Shown: positions 52,236-61,525, counted from the first letter of the stretch. The stretch: 64,000 nucleotides of DNA from Phycisphaerales bacterium UBA1161 (GCA_002311745.1 DBZL01000031.1:1-64000); one strand, 5' to 3'. Program-made: numbers and translations. The notes: generated from the letters alone by a model not told the origin.

Positions 52236-52266
52236 CGGTGTCGGTGTTTCTGCGGCTGCATTTTGT
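52236..52266 (-). repeat. CCGCAGAG-type repeat, right half
   Basis: GGTGTCGGTGTTTCTGCGG then CTGCATTTTG is a diverged right half of the CCGCAGAG element. It closes the nest that surrounds the REP hairpin and lies 80 bases before the LolA-like gene. Confidence 0.5.
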
Positions 52267-52346
52267 GTTTATGCGGGACTAAAGGACGCTGGCCGGGGAA
52301 CAAGCTCGCTTCCCCCAGGTGTGTCTTTCCTATAGAAGAGATCATC

Positions 52347-53126
52347 ATGCGCAATGGGACATGCGTGATTCTCGCGTGTTTGACGGTGGGCTGCATGGCC
52401 GCTGCCCAACCGGCGACGCAGCCGGCGGCACTGACGGCTACATCCGGAATCGATCAGATTCTCGACGCCCTGGATGCCCGCGGACACAACCTCCAGGATT
52501 TCACCGCCGTCGTGAGGCTCAGCGACACCGACAACAGCACGGGCGATTCCGCGGCCACTGACGGCAAGGTGCTCTTCCAACGCAAGGGCGACGGCGATGC
52601 GCGCATTCGGGTTGCCTTCAACAAGAAGGAGCGCGGCGATCAAATCTTCGATGTCGATCATCAGTACACCCTGGATGACGGCTGGCTGGTGGAGCGCGAT
52701 TACCAGGCGAAAAAGGAAATCCGCAACCAAGTCCTCAAGCCAGGTCAGAAGATGGACCTGCTCAAGCTCGGCGAGGGGCCGTTCCCCCTGCCCATCGGGC
52801 AAAAAAAGGAAGACGTGAAAAATCTGTTCGACGTCGGCAAGATCGAGCCGGCCAAGGACGATCCAACGGATACCGTGCATGTGCGGCTGACGCCAAGGCC
52901 GCAGACGCAATATGCGCGCAAATTCAAGACGGTGGACCTCTGGGTTGATCTGGCCAGCGCCATGCCAAGGCGGATTCAAACGCTGGACGCGAACGAGACG
53001 ACGATCAAAACGACGGATCTATCGGAGGTGAAGATCAACGTCGGTCTCGCCGACGCGGATTTCGCCCAGCCGGCGCTGCCGAACAGTGGGTGGGACCAGA
53101 TTGTCCAGCCGTACGAGCAGCAGTAG
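52347..53126 (+). CDS. LolA-like outer-membrane lipoprotein carrier/sorting protein
   Basis: A 259-residue exported protein with a short signal sequence (VILACLTVGCMAAAQ); the sequence before the Cys is a poor lipobox, so it may be periplasmic rather than lipidated. The body has the beta-sheet pattern of the LolA fold: LDALDARGHNLQDFTAVVRL, KVLFQRKGDGDARIRVAF, DQIFDVDHQYTLDDGWLVER and LWVDLASAMPRRIQTLDANE. Planctomycete LolA-like proteins are thought to carry lipoproteins across the periplasm. No lolB is visible. The ATG follows a weak AGAAGAG. It precedes a membrane protein gene by 33 bases. Confidence 0.75.
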   Translation: MRNGTCVILACLTVGCMAAAQPATQPAALTATSGIDQILDALDARGHNLQDFTAVVRLSDTDNSTGDSAATDGKVLFQRKGDGDARIRVAFNKKERGDQIFDVDHQYTLDDGWLVERDYQAKKEIRNQVLKPGQKMDLLKLGEGPFPLPIGQKKEDVKNLFDVGKIEPAKDDPTDTVHVRLTPRPQTQYARKFKTVDLWVDLASAMPRRIQTLDANETTIKTTDLSEVKINVGLADADFAQPALPNSGWDQIVQPYEQQ

Positions 53127-53158
53127 AATGACTCGCGCGGTCAGACGCGCGAGGGCCT

Positions 53159-54205
53159 ATGGGCAAAGGGGCTTTTTCTGTAGGGGTTCAAGGAACAAGT
53201 CAGGGCCGGTATTACGCGCACAGCGGGCAAATTCCGCCGCTGGGACTGATCGGCGGGATCGCGGCGGCGGTGATCGTGGCGCCTTGGGCGGCGCTGGCGT
53301 ACGTCTATTGTGACGTCTACATCGCGTTCCTTTACATCAAATTTCTGCTGACGATCGCGTTTGGAATGGTGCTGGGCTGGGCGCCGGCCGCGGCGATGCG
53401 CGCCGGCAAGGTGCGCAATGCGGCCCTCACGCAGGGGATGGGTTTGCTCAGCGCCGCATTGGGCTATTACTGTTGCTGGGTACTGTGGATTTACGTTCTA
53501 CTCGCCAAGGCGGGACGTCACATTTTGGTCTTGCCGCTGGCGCAGTCGCCGCAACGACTGATCCGCGTCATCGTCTTGCTCAACCAAAGCGGCACGTGGG
53601 GTCTGAAGGGATCGCATACGAAGGTGACGGGTGGGGCTCTTTGGTTCGTCTGGCTGTTGGAAGCGGCGATCATCTTCTGGTTTGCCCTGAAATGGGCTTG
53701 GAGGATCGCGTCCGAACGGCCGTTTTGCGAGAGCTGCGGCCGTTGGTGCGACAAACCGCGGTCAATCGGGGACACCGACGCGATGGAGGGGGCATCCCTG
53801 CGCCAGCGACTGGAAGCGGGCGATTGGGCCGTGTTCAGTCAGCTTGTGCTGTACCCCGGCGGCCCGGGTCACTATCTGCGCTGGGAACAGTGCACTTGTC
53901 CAGCCTGCAAAGAGTTCAGCACGCTGAGCGTGACCGATGTGAACGTGACGCGCGACGGACGCGGCAGAACATCCCGAAAGGAGCGATGTCTGGTCCGCCA
54001 CCTGCTCCTGGACGGCGAAGCGATACAGCGGCTCACGCGAGCGCCGGCGCCTGCGACGACGGAGATTTCGTGCGAGCCTGTGCTACTGCCGGCATCCCCG
54101 CAGCCATCCCCACCACCTCCGGCGGCGCCATCCCCGCCGCTCCAGCCGCCGCCATCTCCGCCGCCCCAACCGGCGCCGCGCGGGGATCAATTGCTGGACC
54201 TGTGA
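53159..54205 (+). CDS. Multi-pass membrane protein with zinc-ribbon-like cysteines and a proline-rich tail
   Basis: A 348-residue protein I do not recognise. It has about four N-terminal membrane helices (GLIGGIAAAVIVAPWAALAY, IKFLLTIAFGMVLGWAPAA, GYYCCWVLWIYVLLAK, LWFVWLLEAAIIFWFALKW). Two Cys pairs follow, CESCGRWC and CTCPAC, separated by about 60 residues, suggesting one zinc-binding site. The last 50 residues are almost entirely Pro, Ala and Ser (SPQPSPPPPAAPSPP and so on), as in linker or cell-wall-spanning tails. The start ATGGGCAAAGG lies shortly after the LolA-like gene. Function unknown. Confidence 0.65.
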   Translation: MGKGAFSVGVQGTSQGRYYAHSGQIPPLGLIGGIAAAVIVAPWAALAYVYCDVYIAFLYIKFLLTIAFGMVLGWAPAAAMRAGKVRNAALTQGMGLLSAALGYYCCWVLWIYVLLAKAGRHILVLPLAQSPQRLIRVIVLLNQSGTWGLKGSHTKVTGGALWFVWLLEAAIIFWFALKWAWRIASERPFCESCGRWCDKPRSIGDTDAMEGASLRQRLEAGDWAVFSQLVLYPGGPGHYLRWEQCTCPACKEFSTLSVTDVNVTRDGRGRTSRKERCLVRHLLLDGEAIQRLTRAPAPATTEISCEPVLLPASPQPSPPPPAAPSPPLQPPPSPPPQPAPRGDQLLDL

Positions 54206-54226
54206 GCGAGTTGCCAGGGCAGGGAT

Positions 54227-55315
54227 TTATCCAATCACAAACGGGTCGCGGTCGGATTGGCTGATGGAGATCGGCGGCACGCCGGGGACTTGCTCCAACC
54301 GCTTCTTGAGCCGCTTGAGCACGGCGCGTTCGCTGTTGGAGTGGAGCGTGCAGACAACGGTGATGCCGGCGGCGACGGCTTTGACGGCGTCGTGGTGACG
54401 CATTTCACCGGTGAGATAAAGCTCGGCTCCGGCGGCGATCACGTCGTCCAGCATATCCCCGCAGGAGCCGGCGCCGACGGCCGCGCAGGTGATGGCGCCT
54501 TCGGTTGGTCCGGCGATCAACAGATGCGACAGCTCAAGCTCGTGCTTGATGCGGTGGAAAAGCGCCTGCCGATCGGCCTGCGGCAGCGTGCCGATGCGGC
54601 CCTGTCCCTTGCCCGTCGGGGACGGGGCGAGCAGGTTCAAATCGAAAGCCGGCTCCTCGTAGGGGTGACTTTGCCGTAGCGCCCGCACGATACTGTCCAC
54701 CTTTTCGATGGGGACGAGGGTTTCCAGGCGGATTTCCGGGACTTCTTCCAGGCGGCCGGGGCGGCCGACGGCGGGAGCGGTTCCCTCCTGGCCGAAAAAC
54801 GTGCCGGTGCCGGGACTGCGGAAACTGCACGAACTGTAATTGCCGATGTGTCCCGCCCCGGCGTCGAACAGGGTCTGGCCCAGCCGCTGCACGTGATCCA
54901 GGGGCACGAACACGACCAGCTTGTACTGCGTGGCCTTGGCGGCGGTGGCGCGCAGGGGCTGGCGGTTTTCCAGGCCGAGGGCATCCGCCAGCGTGTCGTT
55001 GGTTCCGTCATCGGCTACGTCCAGAGCGGTGTGCGGGCTGTAGATCGCCACGCCGCGGCGAAGCGCGTCGAACACCACGTTGCCGGCCAGCACCCGCTTG
55101 ATCGGCTCGAAGATCGGCGGGTGATACGCGATAACAAAATCACACCCGGCCGATTGGGCTTCCTTGGCCACCGCGTCGGTGTAGTCGATGCTCAGCATGA
55201 TGCCGGCGATCTCCTGCCGCGGATCGCCGACCAGCAACCCCACGTTGTCCCATGGCTCCGCCTGCGCCAGCGGCGCAATCGAGTCAAGTTTCTTCAGAAG
55301 TCTGGATAGCTGCAT
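54227..55315 (-). CDS. NIF3-like dinuclear metal centre protein
   Basis: A 362-residue protein of the NIF3/YbgI family, hexameric metal-binding proteins of uncertain activity, sometimes annotated as GTP cyclohydrolase I type 2. AEPWDNVGLLVGDPRQEIAG, IAYHPPIFEPIKRV, YSPHTALDVADDGTNDTLA and TGEMRHHDAVKAVA provide the conserved His, Asp and Glu ligands. The middle insert (residues about 130-240) is the PII-like domain of the longer subfamily (CSFRSPGTGTFFGQEGTAPA, then HPYEEPAFDL). It lies downstream of pabC in the same direction with an 18-base gap, so it is in the same transcription unit. Confidence 0.9.
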   Translation of the reverse strand: MQLSRLLKKLDSIAPLAQAEPWDNVGLLVGDPRQEIAGIMLSIDYTDAVAKEAQSAGCDFVIAYHPPIFEPIKRVLAGNVVFDALRRGVAIYSPHTALDVADDGTNDTLADALGLENRQPLRATAAKATQYKLVVFVPLDHVQRLGQTLFDAGAGHIGNYSSCSFRSPGTGTFFGQEGTAPAVGRPGRLEEVPEIRLETLVPIEKVDSIVRALRQSHPYEEPAFDLNLLAPSPTGKGQGRIGTLPQADRQALFHRIKHELELSHLLIAGPTEGAITCAAVGAGSCGDMLDDVIAAGAELYLTGEMRHHDAVKAVAAGITVVCTLHSNSERAVLKRLKKRLEQVPGVPPISISQSDRDPFVIG

Positions 55316-55333
55316 GACGGAATTGTCGCAAGA

Positions 55334-56239
55334 TCAGAGCGTCTCGGCCAGCGTGGAGAATGCATCCGTCAATTTCCGCGTGATTTCACCGGGCTTATCT
55401 TGGCCCAGCGCCCGGCGCTCGATCCGGCAGACGGGCATCAGACGCATGATGCTGTTGGTCAGGAAACACTCATCGGCGTCGAGCAAATCGTTAATCGATA
55501 GGGCACGTATCTGGACCTCGACCTGAGCCGCGGCGGCCAGTTCGAGCATGGCTTGACGCGTGACGCCGGGGAGGGCGGCCGACTTCGGATACGGCGTCTT
55601 GGCGGCGACGGCCGGATCGTTCAGATCGGCCGGCGTCGGCGGGGTCAGAAGCTTTTTGTCTTTCACCACAAAGACGTTGCTGATGCTGCCGGATTCGAGG
55701 TAGTTGTGGACGTTGAACCAGAGGGCTTCGCCCGCGCCGCGGCTGTTGGCCGCCCGAAGGGCGGAAAGCCGCGAGAAATAATTCAGCGTCTTATGCCCGG
55801 CCTGAATGTCGTAGGGATTGAGCTTCTGCTCATCCAGGACGATGACCGTCATTCCCTTTTCGTAATACTCGCCGGGGTACGGCTCGAGATGCGTGGCGGT
55901 CAGAAAGACGGTCGGCTCGAGGCGCAGGCCGTGCACGGGATCGTGCCGGGCGGCGCCGCGGGTGACGGTCAATCGCAAGCGGGCATCGGCCAGTTGGTTT
56001 CGCCGCAGAATCTCCCGCACCGCCTGCCGCAGAACATCGTCGCTGTATTGCAGGGGGATAAACAGAGCTTCGCAGGAATGGCGGAGTCGCTGCAGGTGCT
56101 GGTCCAAGCGGAAGACGTTGCCGCGATCGGCCCGCAGGGTCGTGAAGACCCCGGCGGCGTGCAGCAGGCCGGTATCCCGCAGGGGGATCGACGCCGTCGA
56201 TTCTTCGGCGAAACCGCCGTTGAGCCACAGATCGCTCAT
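55334..56239 (-). CDS. pabC: Aminodeoxychorismate lyase-like class IV aminotransferase
   Basis: A 301-residue fold-type IV PLP enzyme. IPLRDTGLLHAAGVFTTLR opens the fold, AGHKTLNYFSRLSALRAA contains the PLP Lys (about residue 149), and LESGSISNVFVVKDKKLLTP followed by DADECFLTNSIMRLMPV is typical. Branched-chain aminotransferase, D-amino-acid aminotransferase and aminodeoxychorismate lyase share these motifs; the call as PabC rests on the position four bases after pabB. The product would be 4-aminobenzoate for folate. Confidence 0.75.
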   Translation of the reverse strand: MSDLWLNGGFAEESTASIPLRDTGLLHAAGVFTTLRADRGNVFRLDQHLQRLRHSCEALFIPLQYSDDVLRQAVREILRRNQLADARLRLTVTRGAARHDPVHGLRLEPTVFLTATHLEPYPGEYYEKGMTVIVLDEQKLNPYDIQAGHKTLNYFSRLSALRAANSRGAGEALWFNVHNYLESGSISNVFVVKDKKLLTPPTPADLNDPAVAAKTPYPKSAALPGVTRQAMLELAAAAQVEVQIRALSINDLLDADECFLTNSIMRLMPVCRIERRALGQDKPGEITRKLTDAFSTLAETL

Positions 56240-56243
56240 ACGC

Positions 56244-57536
56244 TTACTCTAGCACGGCCGTCTGCTCGATCCCCAAAGCAGCGAACATGGCGCGGGCCTT
56301 GACCAGGGTTTCTTCATATTCTTCGGCGGGATCGGAATCGGCGACGATGCCGCCACCGACGGGGATGCGGACCAGGCCATCCTTGACGATCATGGTGCGG
56401 ATGGCGAGGTTGAACTGGATGGAGCCGTCGGCGTCGAGGTAGCCGATGGCGCCGCAGTAAGGGCCGCGGCGCACCCCTTCCAACTCGTCGATGATCTGCA
56501 TGGCGCGAATCTTGGGTGCGCCGGTGACGCTGCCGCCGGGAAACGTCGCGGCCAGCAGATCGACGAAGCCCACGTCGTCGCGCAAAACGCCCTCGACGGT
56601 GGCGACGCCGTGGTAGACCGTGGGGTGCTCCTCGATCACCCGGGGCTGCGTGACTTTGACGCTGCCGATGCGGCAGACTCGGCCGAGGTCGTTGCGCTCC
56701 AGGTCCACGATCATGTTCAGCTCGGCCTGGTCCTTGATCGAATCGCGCAGAGCGACGTCCATGCCGGCGCGCCTGGGTCGCGTGCCCTTGATCGGGCGCG
56801 TGATCACGCGGCGGTCGGGCGTAACGTGCAGGAACAGTTCCGGCGAATTGGAAACGATGGCGAAATCCTGGTAGCCCAGATACGCGCCGTAGCACGCGGG
56901 GGTCTGCAGGACGAGCCGCTGATAGACCATCGACGGATGGATCGCAAGGCCGCAGGTGAAGCGCTGGGAGAGATTGACCTGGAAGATGTCGCCGGCGGCG
57001 ATGTAGTCGATGGCGCGACGCACGGCCGATTGGTATCCATCGCGCGTGAAATTCGACGTCAGCGGCGCATCGCTGGCGCCGTAGGCGGGGTCGGCGGCGG
57101 GGGAGGGGTCGGATGCCGGGCGGCAATACGTGAAGACGAACAGCGGCAGGTGCAGATCGTCCACCGCGGCGGCCGGCAGGTTTTCAAACAGCCGGCCGGC
57201 GTCGTAGCTCAGATACCCGATCCAGCGCCCGCGACCGGGCCAAACGGTCTGCGACATCCATCTCAGCGCTTGCAGCGGGTCATCCCACTGGCGAAGAATG
57301 CTGGAGCCGACGTGGGCGGTGCATTGCAGCGTCGCGGCGTCGCAGCGGAGGGTGCACACGCTCTGCAGGAATCCGGTGACCCACGGCTCGCCGGCTTCGG
57401 TGCGCTGCGGCGTGCTGGAGAGATTGATGCGCGGATGGAACACGGCGGGATTGTATGGCCATGCGGGAGTTTTGGAACTGGACACCGCGCGGGCATGGCG
57501 GTCAAATGTGCGAGGTTTTTTGAAACGGCTGGACAT
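56244..57536 (-). CDS. pabB: Aminodeoxychorismate synthase component I
   Basis: A 430-residue chorismate-binding enzyme making 4-amino-4-deoxychorismate for folate. AGDIFQVNLSQRF, YLGYQDFAIVSNSPELFLHV, TRPIKGTRPRR, NDLGRVCRIGSVKV, FPGGSVTGAPKIRAMQIIDE and GPYCGAIGYLDADGSIQFNL are the family motifs; the KGT and GAPK loops hold catalytic residues. Anthranilate synthase component I is the close alternative. The start is uncertain: the ATG at 57536 shares CATG with the divergent glnE ATG and has no ribosome binding site, and the first 30 residues look weakly conserved, so a later GTG is likely. The glutamine amidotransferase partner is not in the window. Confidence 0.85.
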   Translation of the reverse strand: MSSRFKKPRTFDRHARAVSSSKTPAWPYNPAVFHPRINLSSTPQRTEAGEPWVTGFLQSVCTLRCDAATLQCTAHVGSSILRQWDDPLQALRWMSQTVWPGRGRWIGYLSYDAGRLFENLPAAAVDDLHLPLFVFTYCRPASDPSPAADPAYGASDAPLTSNFTRDGYQSAVRRAIDYIAAGDIFQVNLSQRFTCGLAIHPSMVYQRLVLQTPACYGAYLGYQDFAIVSNSPELFLHVTPDRRVITRPIKGTRPRRAGMDVALRDSIKDQAELNMIVDLERNDLGRVCRIGSVKVTQPRVIEEHPTVYHGVATVEGVLRDDVGFVDLLAATFPGGSVTGAPKIRAMQIIDELEGVRRGPYCGAIGYLDADGSIQFNLAIRTMIVKDGLVRIPVGGGIVADSDPAEEYEETLVKARAMFAALGIEQTAVLE

Positions 57537-59817
57537 GAGCGTCCGCGCTGAACTGATCGACCGCATCCATTCCCACGCCCGCCAGGTTGCGCCCGCGGCG
57601 ATCGAGGCGTTTGTCAATCGTCTGGGGGAGGACTATGTGCGGGCATTCGACGCCGCCGCCATTGCCAAGCACGTGGCGGCACTGGCGGGGTTGTCGGCGG
57701 AGAAGCCGGTGGCGGTGCTGTTGGAGGAGCGGGAGGGCGGGCTGATCGAGTGCACGGTCCTGGCATTCGATCATGACTTTGAGTTTTCCAGCATTACCGG
57801 GGTGATGGCCGGGACGGGATACAGCATCGAGAGCAGCAATGCGTTCACGTTGCGGCCGGTGCGGACCGGCCCAGCGGCGCGGCGGCCGGTGCGGCCGCGC
57901 GTGGCCGTTCGCCGCCGCGATCCCATGCAGAATGCGGTCATCCTGGACCATTTTCGCGGCAGGCTGCTGGGCCCGGTGCGCGATTTCCGCCGATGGTCGA
58001 AAATCTTCGAGCCGGCGATCGTCGAGGCCATCGGGCTGTTGGATCAGGAGGATGAGCCATCCGTCGAGCGGGCCAAGCGGTTGGTGAACGAGCGGGTGAC
58101 GCAATGGCTCAAAGCGCGGCGGGCGGCGCACCGCGGCGAGGATTTGATGGCGTTGGACGCCGCGGTCGAGCAGTTGCCGCAGGCCACGCGGCTGGTTCTG
58201 CGCGCCCCCGATACACCGGCGTTTTTGTACGCGCTGAGCACGGCCCTGTCGCTGCATGGCTTGCAGATCGACAAGACGCGGGCGCGCAGCGACGGCGGGC
58301 ACAACATCGACGAGATCGACCTGGTCGACGCCTACGGCAAGCCGCTGACCGACCCCGACCGCGTGGAGCAACTTCGTGGATCGGTGCTGCTGACCCAGCA
58401 GTTCGCCTATTTTCTGGACCAATCGCCCGATCCGTTCACGGCGCTGGGGCGGTTTGAAAAGCTGTCGGAAAAGATTGTGCAGGCCCCGAAGCGCGGCCAG
58501 TGGCTGGAGCTGCTGGCCAACCCGCTGAGCATGGCGGATTTGGCCAAGGTGCTGGGGGCCAGCGACTATTTGTGGGAGGATTTCATCCGCTGGCAATCCG
58601 ATGCGCTGCTGGAGGCGTTTGAGCGGCATGCGCGCGGGCGCGACCTGGCGCCTCCCCTGCGCACGTTGCCGCACCGGTTGGAGCAGGCGCTGGCGGGGGT
58701 CAAACACTTCGAGGAGCAGCGCGACCGGCTCAACCGCTTCAAGGATCACGAGCTGTTTCTGATCGACCTGAATCACATCCTGAGCGGGGGCGATCCGGAC
58801 GCGGCGTTTTTGAACCTCTCCGAGCGTCTGGTGTTTTTGGCGGAAAACCTGGTGGCGGCGGCCAGCCGGCTGGTGCACGAGGAGCTGGTGCGGCTTTACG
58901 GCCGGCCGCGCACGGCCGCGGGCCGCGACGTGGGATTTGCCGTCTTCGGGCTGGGCAAGCTCGGCGGCGTGGCCCTGGGGTACGCCTCCGACATCGAATT
59001 GCTCTTCTTGTACGACGAAGAGGGCAGCACCAGCGGCGGCACGCGCGGGTCGCTGGACAACGGCGAATTCTTCGCCATCCTGACGCGCGAAAGCTGCGCG
59101 TACATCCTGGCCAAGCGAGAGGGGATTTTTCAGGTGGATCTCCGACTGCGGCCCTTCGGCACCAATGGGCCGCTGGCCAGCAGCCGGCGTCAGTTCGCCC
59201 AGTACTACGGTCCCAAGGGACAGGCGCATCCGTTTGAACGCCTGGCCCTGGTGCGCTTGCGCTGGATCGCCGGCGAGGCCAAGCTCGGGTTCGCCATCGA
59301 GCAATTGCGCGATCAACTTTTGTACGACGGTCCGCCGTTGGACATGGCGGCGGTGTGGGAGATTTCGGGCAAGATGCGCTTACAGCACACCAAGGACGGG
59401 CGGTCCGGGCAGCTCAATTCCAAGTACACGCCCGGCGCTTTGGCGGACTTGGAGGAGACGGTGCAGCTCCTGCAGGTGATGCATGCCAAGGATGCGCCGC
59501 AGCTTCGCACGCCGCGGCTGCACGAGGCGATCCGCGCCCTGGGCCGGGCGCAAATGCTTTCTGCCGCGGAATTCGAGACGCTGATGGGGGCGTATCAGTT
59601 CCTGCGCCGCCTGATCAACGCGCAGCGCATGCTCCGCGGCTCGGCGCGCGATCTGTTCCTGCCGCAGCCGGGCGCCGAGGAACTGCTGCATCTGGCGCGG
59701 CGGATGAATTATCTGCCCGAAGAGGAAAGCGGCGACGTGGGGGCGATGCTGCTGGCGGATTTCCAGCGGCAGACCAAGGCGGTGCGGCAGTTCATCCGCG
59801 GGCGGTTTGGAAGGTAG
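57535..59817 (+). CDS. glnE: ACT-ACT-GlnE fusion: glutamine synthetase adenylyltransferase-like protein
   Basis: A 760-residue protein joining two N-terminal ACT-like domains to one GlnE-type nucleotidyltransferase domain. ACT-like segments: residues about 57-110 (FSSITGVMAGTGYSIESSNA) and about 220-290 (FLYALSTALSLHGLQIDKTR, then DEIDLVDAYGKPLTDPDR), the latter very like the ACT domains of GlnD. Catalytic domain, about residues 465-700: FGLGKLGG, then YASDIELLFLYDEEG with the metal Asp, then VDLRLRPFGTNGPLASSRR and FERLALVRLRWIAGE, which match the C-terminal (adenylylating) half of E. coli GlnE. The second, deadenylylating half is missing; E. coli GlnE is about 945 residues. glnA follows on the opposite strand. 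The start at 57535 is uncertain for lack of a ribosome binding site. Confidence 0.8.
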   Translation: MSVRAELIDRIHSHARQVAPAAIEAFVNRLGEDYVRAFDAAAIAKHVAALAGLSAEKPVAVLLEEREGGLIECTVLAFDHDFEFSSITGVMAGTGYSIESSNAFTLRPVRTGPAARRPVRPRVAVRRRDPMQNAVILDHFRGRLLGPVRDFRRWSKIFEPAIVEAIGLLDQEDEPSVERAKRLVNERVTQWLKARRAAHRGEDLMALDAAVEQLPQATRLVLRAPDTPAFLYALSTALSLHGLQIDKTRARSDGGHNIDEIDLVDAYGKPLTDPDRVEQLRGSVLLTQQFAYFLDQSPDPFTALGRFEKLSEKIVQAPKRGQWLELLANPLSMADLAKVLGASDYLWEDFIRWQSDALLEAFERHARGRDLAPPLRTLPHRLEQALAGVKHFEEQRDRLNRFKDHELFLIDLNHILSGGDPDAAFLNLSERLVFLAENLVAAASRLVHEELVRLYGRPRTAAGRDVGFAVFGLGKLGGVALGYASDIELLFLYDEEGSTSGGTRGSLDNGEFFAILTRESCAYILAKREGIFQVDLRLRPFGTNGPLASSRRQFAQYYGPKGQAHPFERLALVRLRWIAGEAKLGFAIEQLRDQLLYDGPPLDMAAVWEISGKMRLQHTKDGRSGQLNSKYTPGALADLEETVQLLQVMHAKDAPQLRTPRLHEAIRALGRAQMLSAAEFETLMGAYQFLRRLINAQRMLRGSARDLFLPQPGAEELLHLARRMNYLPEEESGDVGAMLLADFQRQTKAVRQFIRGRFGR

Positions 59818-59860
59818 AGGGGGGCGGGGCTTGGTGGGCGGGGAAATCTCTTTTTCCGCG

Positions 59861-59882
59861 GACCGGCCCGAGGACGGGCCGG
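59861..59882. terminator. GC-rich hairpin after glnE
   Basis: CCGGCCC and GGGCCGG form a seven-base stem around CGAGGAC or similar. No T-run is adjacent. It lies 45 bases after the glnE stop and could end that transcript or be a processing site. Confidence 0.4.
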
Positions 59883-59936
59883 CTCAGTTTCGAGGTCGCG
59901 CTGGTTTGTCTTCAGGATGATTTCATGCAAAAAGGA

Positions 59937-59960
59937 AGCCCCGCATGTACATGCGGGGCT
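59937..59960 (-). terminator. Terminator-like palindrome after glnA1
   Basis: Arms AGCCCCGC and GCGGGGCT flank ATGTACAT, the same sequence as at 12267. On the minus strand it lies 27 bases after the glnA stop and is followed by TCCTTTTT, a good intrinsic terminator. Confidence 0.75.
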
Positions 59961-59987
59961 CCGTATTCTGCGATTCGCTGACTCGAA

Positions 59988-61421
59988 TCAAATGTCGTAG
60001 TACAGCATGAACTCGTACGGGTGCGGACGCAGACGCATCGCATCCACCTCGTTGACGGTCTTGTAGTCGATCCAGGTGTCGATCACGTCGGAGGTGAACA
60101 CGTCGCCCCTGAGCAGGAAGGCGTGATCCTTCCTCAAGGCGTCCAGGGATTCGGCAAGCGAGCCGGGCGTCTGGGCGATGTGCTTGGCTTCATCGGGTTC
60201 CAAGTCATAGATGTTGACGTCCAGCGGTTTGCCGGGATCGGTCTTCTTCTCGATTCCGTCGATGGCGGCCATGAGCATGGCGGCGAAGGTGAGGTACGGA
60301 TTGCAGCTTGGGTCGGGACAGCGGAACTCGAGACGCTTGGTCTTGGGCGAGGCGCTGTACATGGGGATGCGGATGGCGGCCGAGCGGTTGCGCCGGCTGT
60401 AGGCGAGATTCACCGGCGCCTCGTAGCCGGGAACCAGGCGCTTGTAGCTGTTGGTGGTGGGGGCGGCAAAGGCCAGGACGGGAGCGGCGTGCTTGATGAG
60501 CCCGCCGGCGGCATGAAGGGCCATGTCGCTGAGGCCCGCGTATCCCTTGCCGGCAAACAGCGGCTTGTCCGCCTTCCACAGGCTGAAGTGCACGTGCATG
60601 CCCGAGCCGTTGTCCTGGAAGAGCGGCTTGGGCATGAAACAGGCGGTCTTGCCGTATTTGCGCGACACCATCTTGATGATGTACTTGTATAGCGTGAGCT
60701 TGTCGGCCATCTCGACCAGGGGGGAGAACTTCATGTCGATTTCATTTTGCCCGCCGGTGGCCACCTCGTGGTGCTGCGCCTCGATCTCGATGCCGCACTG
60801 CTCCATCAGAAGCATGCACTCGGTGCGGATGTCCTGCAGCGTGTCGCTGGGTGGAATGGGAAAATAGCCTTCCTTGTAGCGCAGCTTGCTGCCGAGGTTG
60901 GGCTTGTCGCCGTCCTTCTCGCGGCCGGAGTTCCATATGCCTTCGATCGAGTCGATGTGGTAGTACCCCTCGTGCTGGTTTTGGTCGTAGCGGACGGAGT
61001 CGAAGATGAAAAATTCGGCTTCGGGGCCGAAGTAGGCCACGTCCGCCAGACCCAGGGTCTGGACGTACTTGAGCGCCTTGCGGGCGATGTTGCGCGGGTC
61101 GCGGCTGTAATCTTCCTTGGAGACAGGGTCCTGGATGTTGCAGATCATGACCAGCGTCGGATCCTTGGCGAAGGGATCGACGAAGGCGGTGGTGGGGTCT
61201 GGGATGACCAGCATGTCGGACTCGTTGATGGCCTGCCAGCCGCGGATGGAAGAGCCGTCGAAGCCCAGGCCGTCCTTGAACGCGTCCAGGTCGATGCAGT
61301 GGGTTGGCACGGTAAAGTGCTGCTGCATGCCGGGGAAGTCCATGAAGCGCAGGTCTACCGCCTTGATTTGCTTGTCTTTGATCAGCTTTAGAACTTCCGC
61401 CGGAGTTTTTGCCGCATTCAC
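59988..61421 (-). CDS. glnA: Glutamine synthetase type I, copy 1
   Basis: A 477-residue type I glutamine synthetase making glutamine from glutamate and ammonia. [74 protein letters not shown] and [20 protein letters not shown] are the substrate and metal motifs. The adenylylation Tyr is present in NIYDLEPDE (about residue 405), close to the canonical NLYDLPPEE, so this copy is a plausible target of GlnE. The start is GTG: AAAGGA precedes it by eight bases. A sigma-54-like promoter lies about 105 bases upstream. The stop is followed by a terminator. It is divergent from glnA copy 2. Confidence 0.97.
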   Translation of the reverse strand: MNAAKTPAEVLKLIKDKQIKAVDLRFMDFPGMQQHFTVPTHCIDLDAFKDGLGFDGSSIRGWQAINESDMLVIPDPTTAFVDPFAKDPTLVMICNIQDPVSKEDYSRDPRNIARKALKYVQTLGLADVAYFGPEAEFFIFDSVRYDQNQHEGYYHIDSIEGIWNSGREKDGDKPNLGSKLRYKEGYFPIPPSDTLQDIRTECMLLMEQCGIEIEAQHHEVATGGQNEIDMKFSPLVEMADKLTLYKYIIKMVSRKYGKTACFMPKPLFQDNGSGMHVHFSLWKADKPLFAGKGYAGLSDMALHAAGGLIKHAAPVLAFAAPTTNSYKRLVPGYEAPVNLAYSRRNRSAAIRIPMYSASPKTKRLEFRCPDPSCNPYLTFAAMLMAAIDGIEKKTDPGKPLDVNIYDLEPDEAKHIAQTPGSLAESLDALRKDHAFLLRGDVFTSDVIDTWIDYKTVNEVDAMRLRPHPYEFMLYYDI

Positions 61422-61525
61422 GGTTGATCCTTTCTGTGTATTAGACCTTGTGAAGAGACACCGATGGCCCGCGCGCCGCCACGCCCATAGGCCGCAACCT
61501 CCCTAGGAAAGCTGCAACGCGCAAG

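Noticed and set aside
57537..57617. N-terminal 27-codon extension of pabB
   Set aside because: It lies inside glnE on the opposite strand and shows no similarity to PabB.
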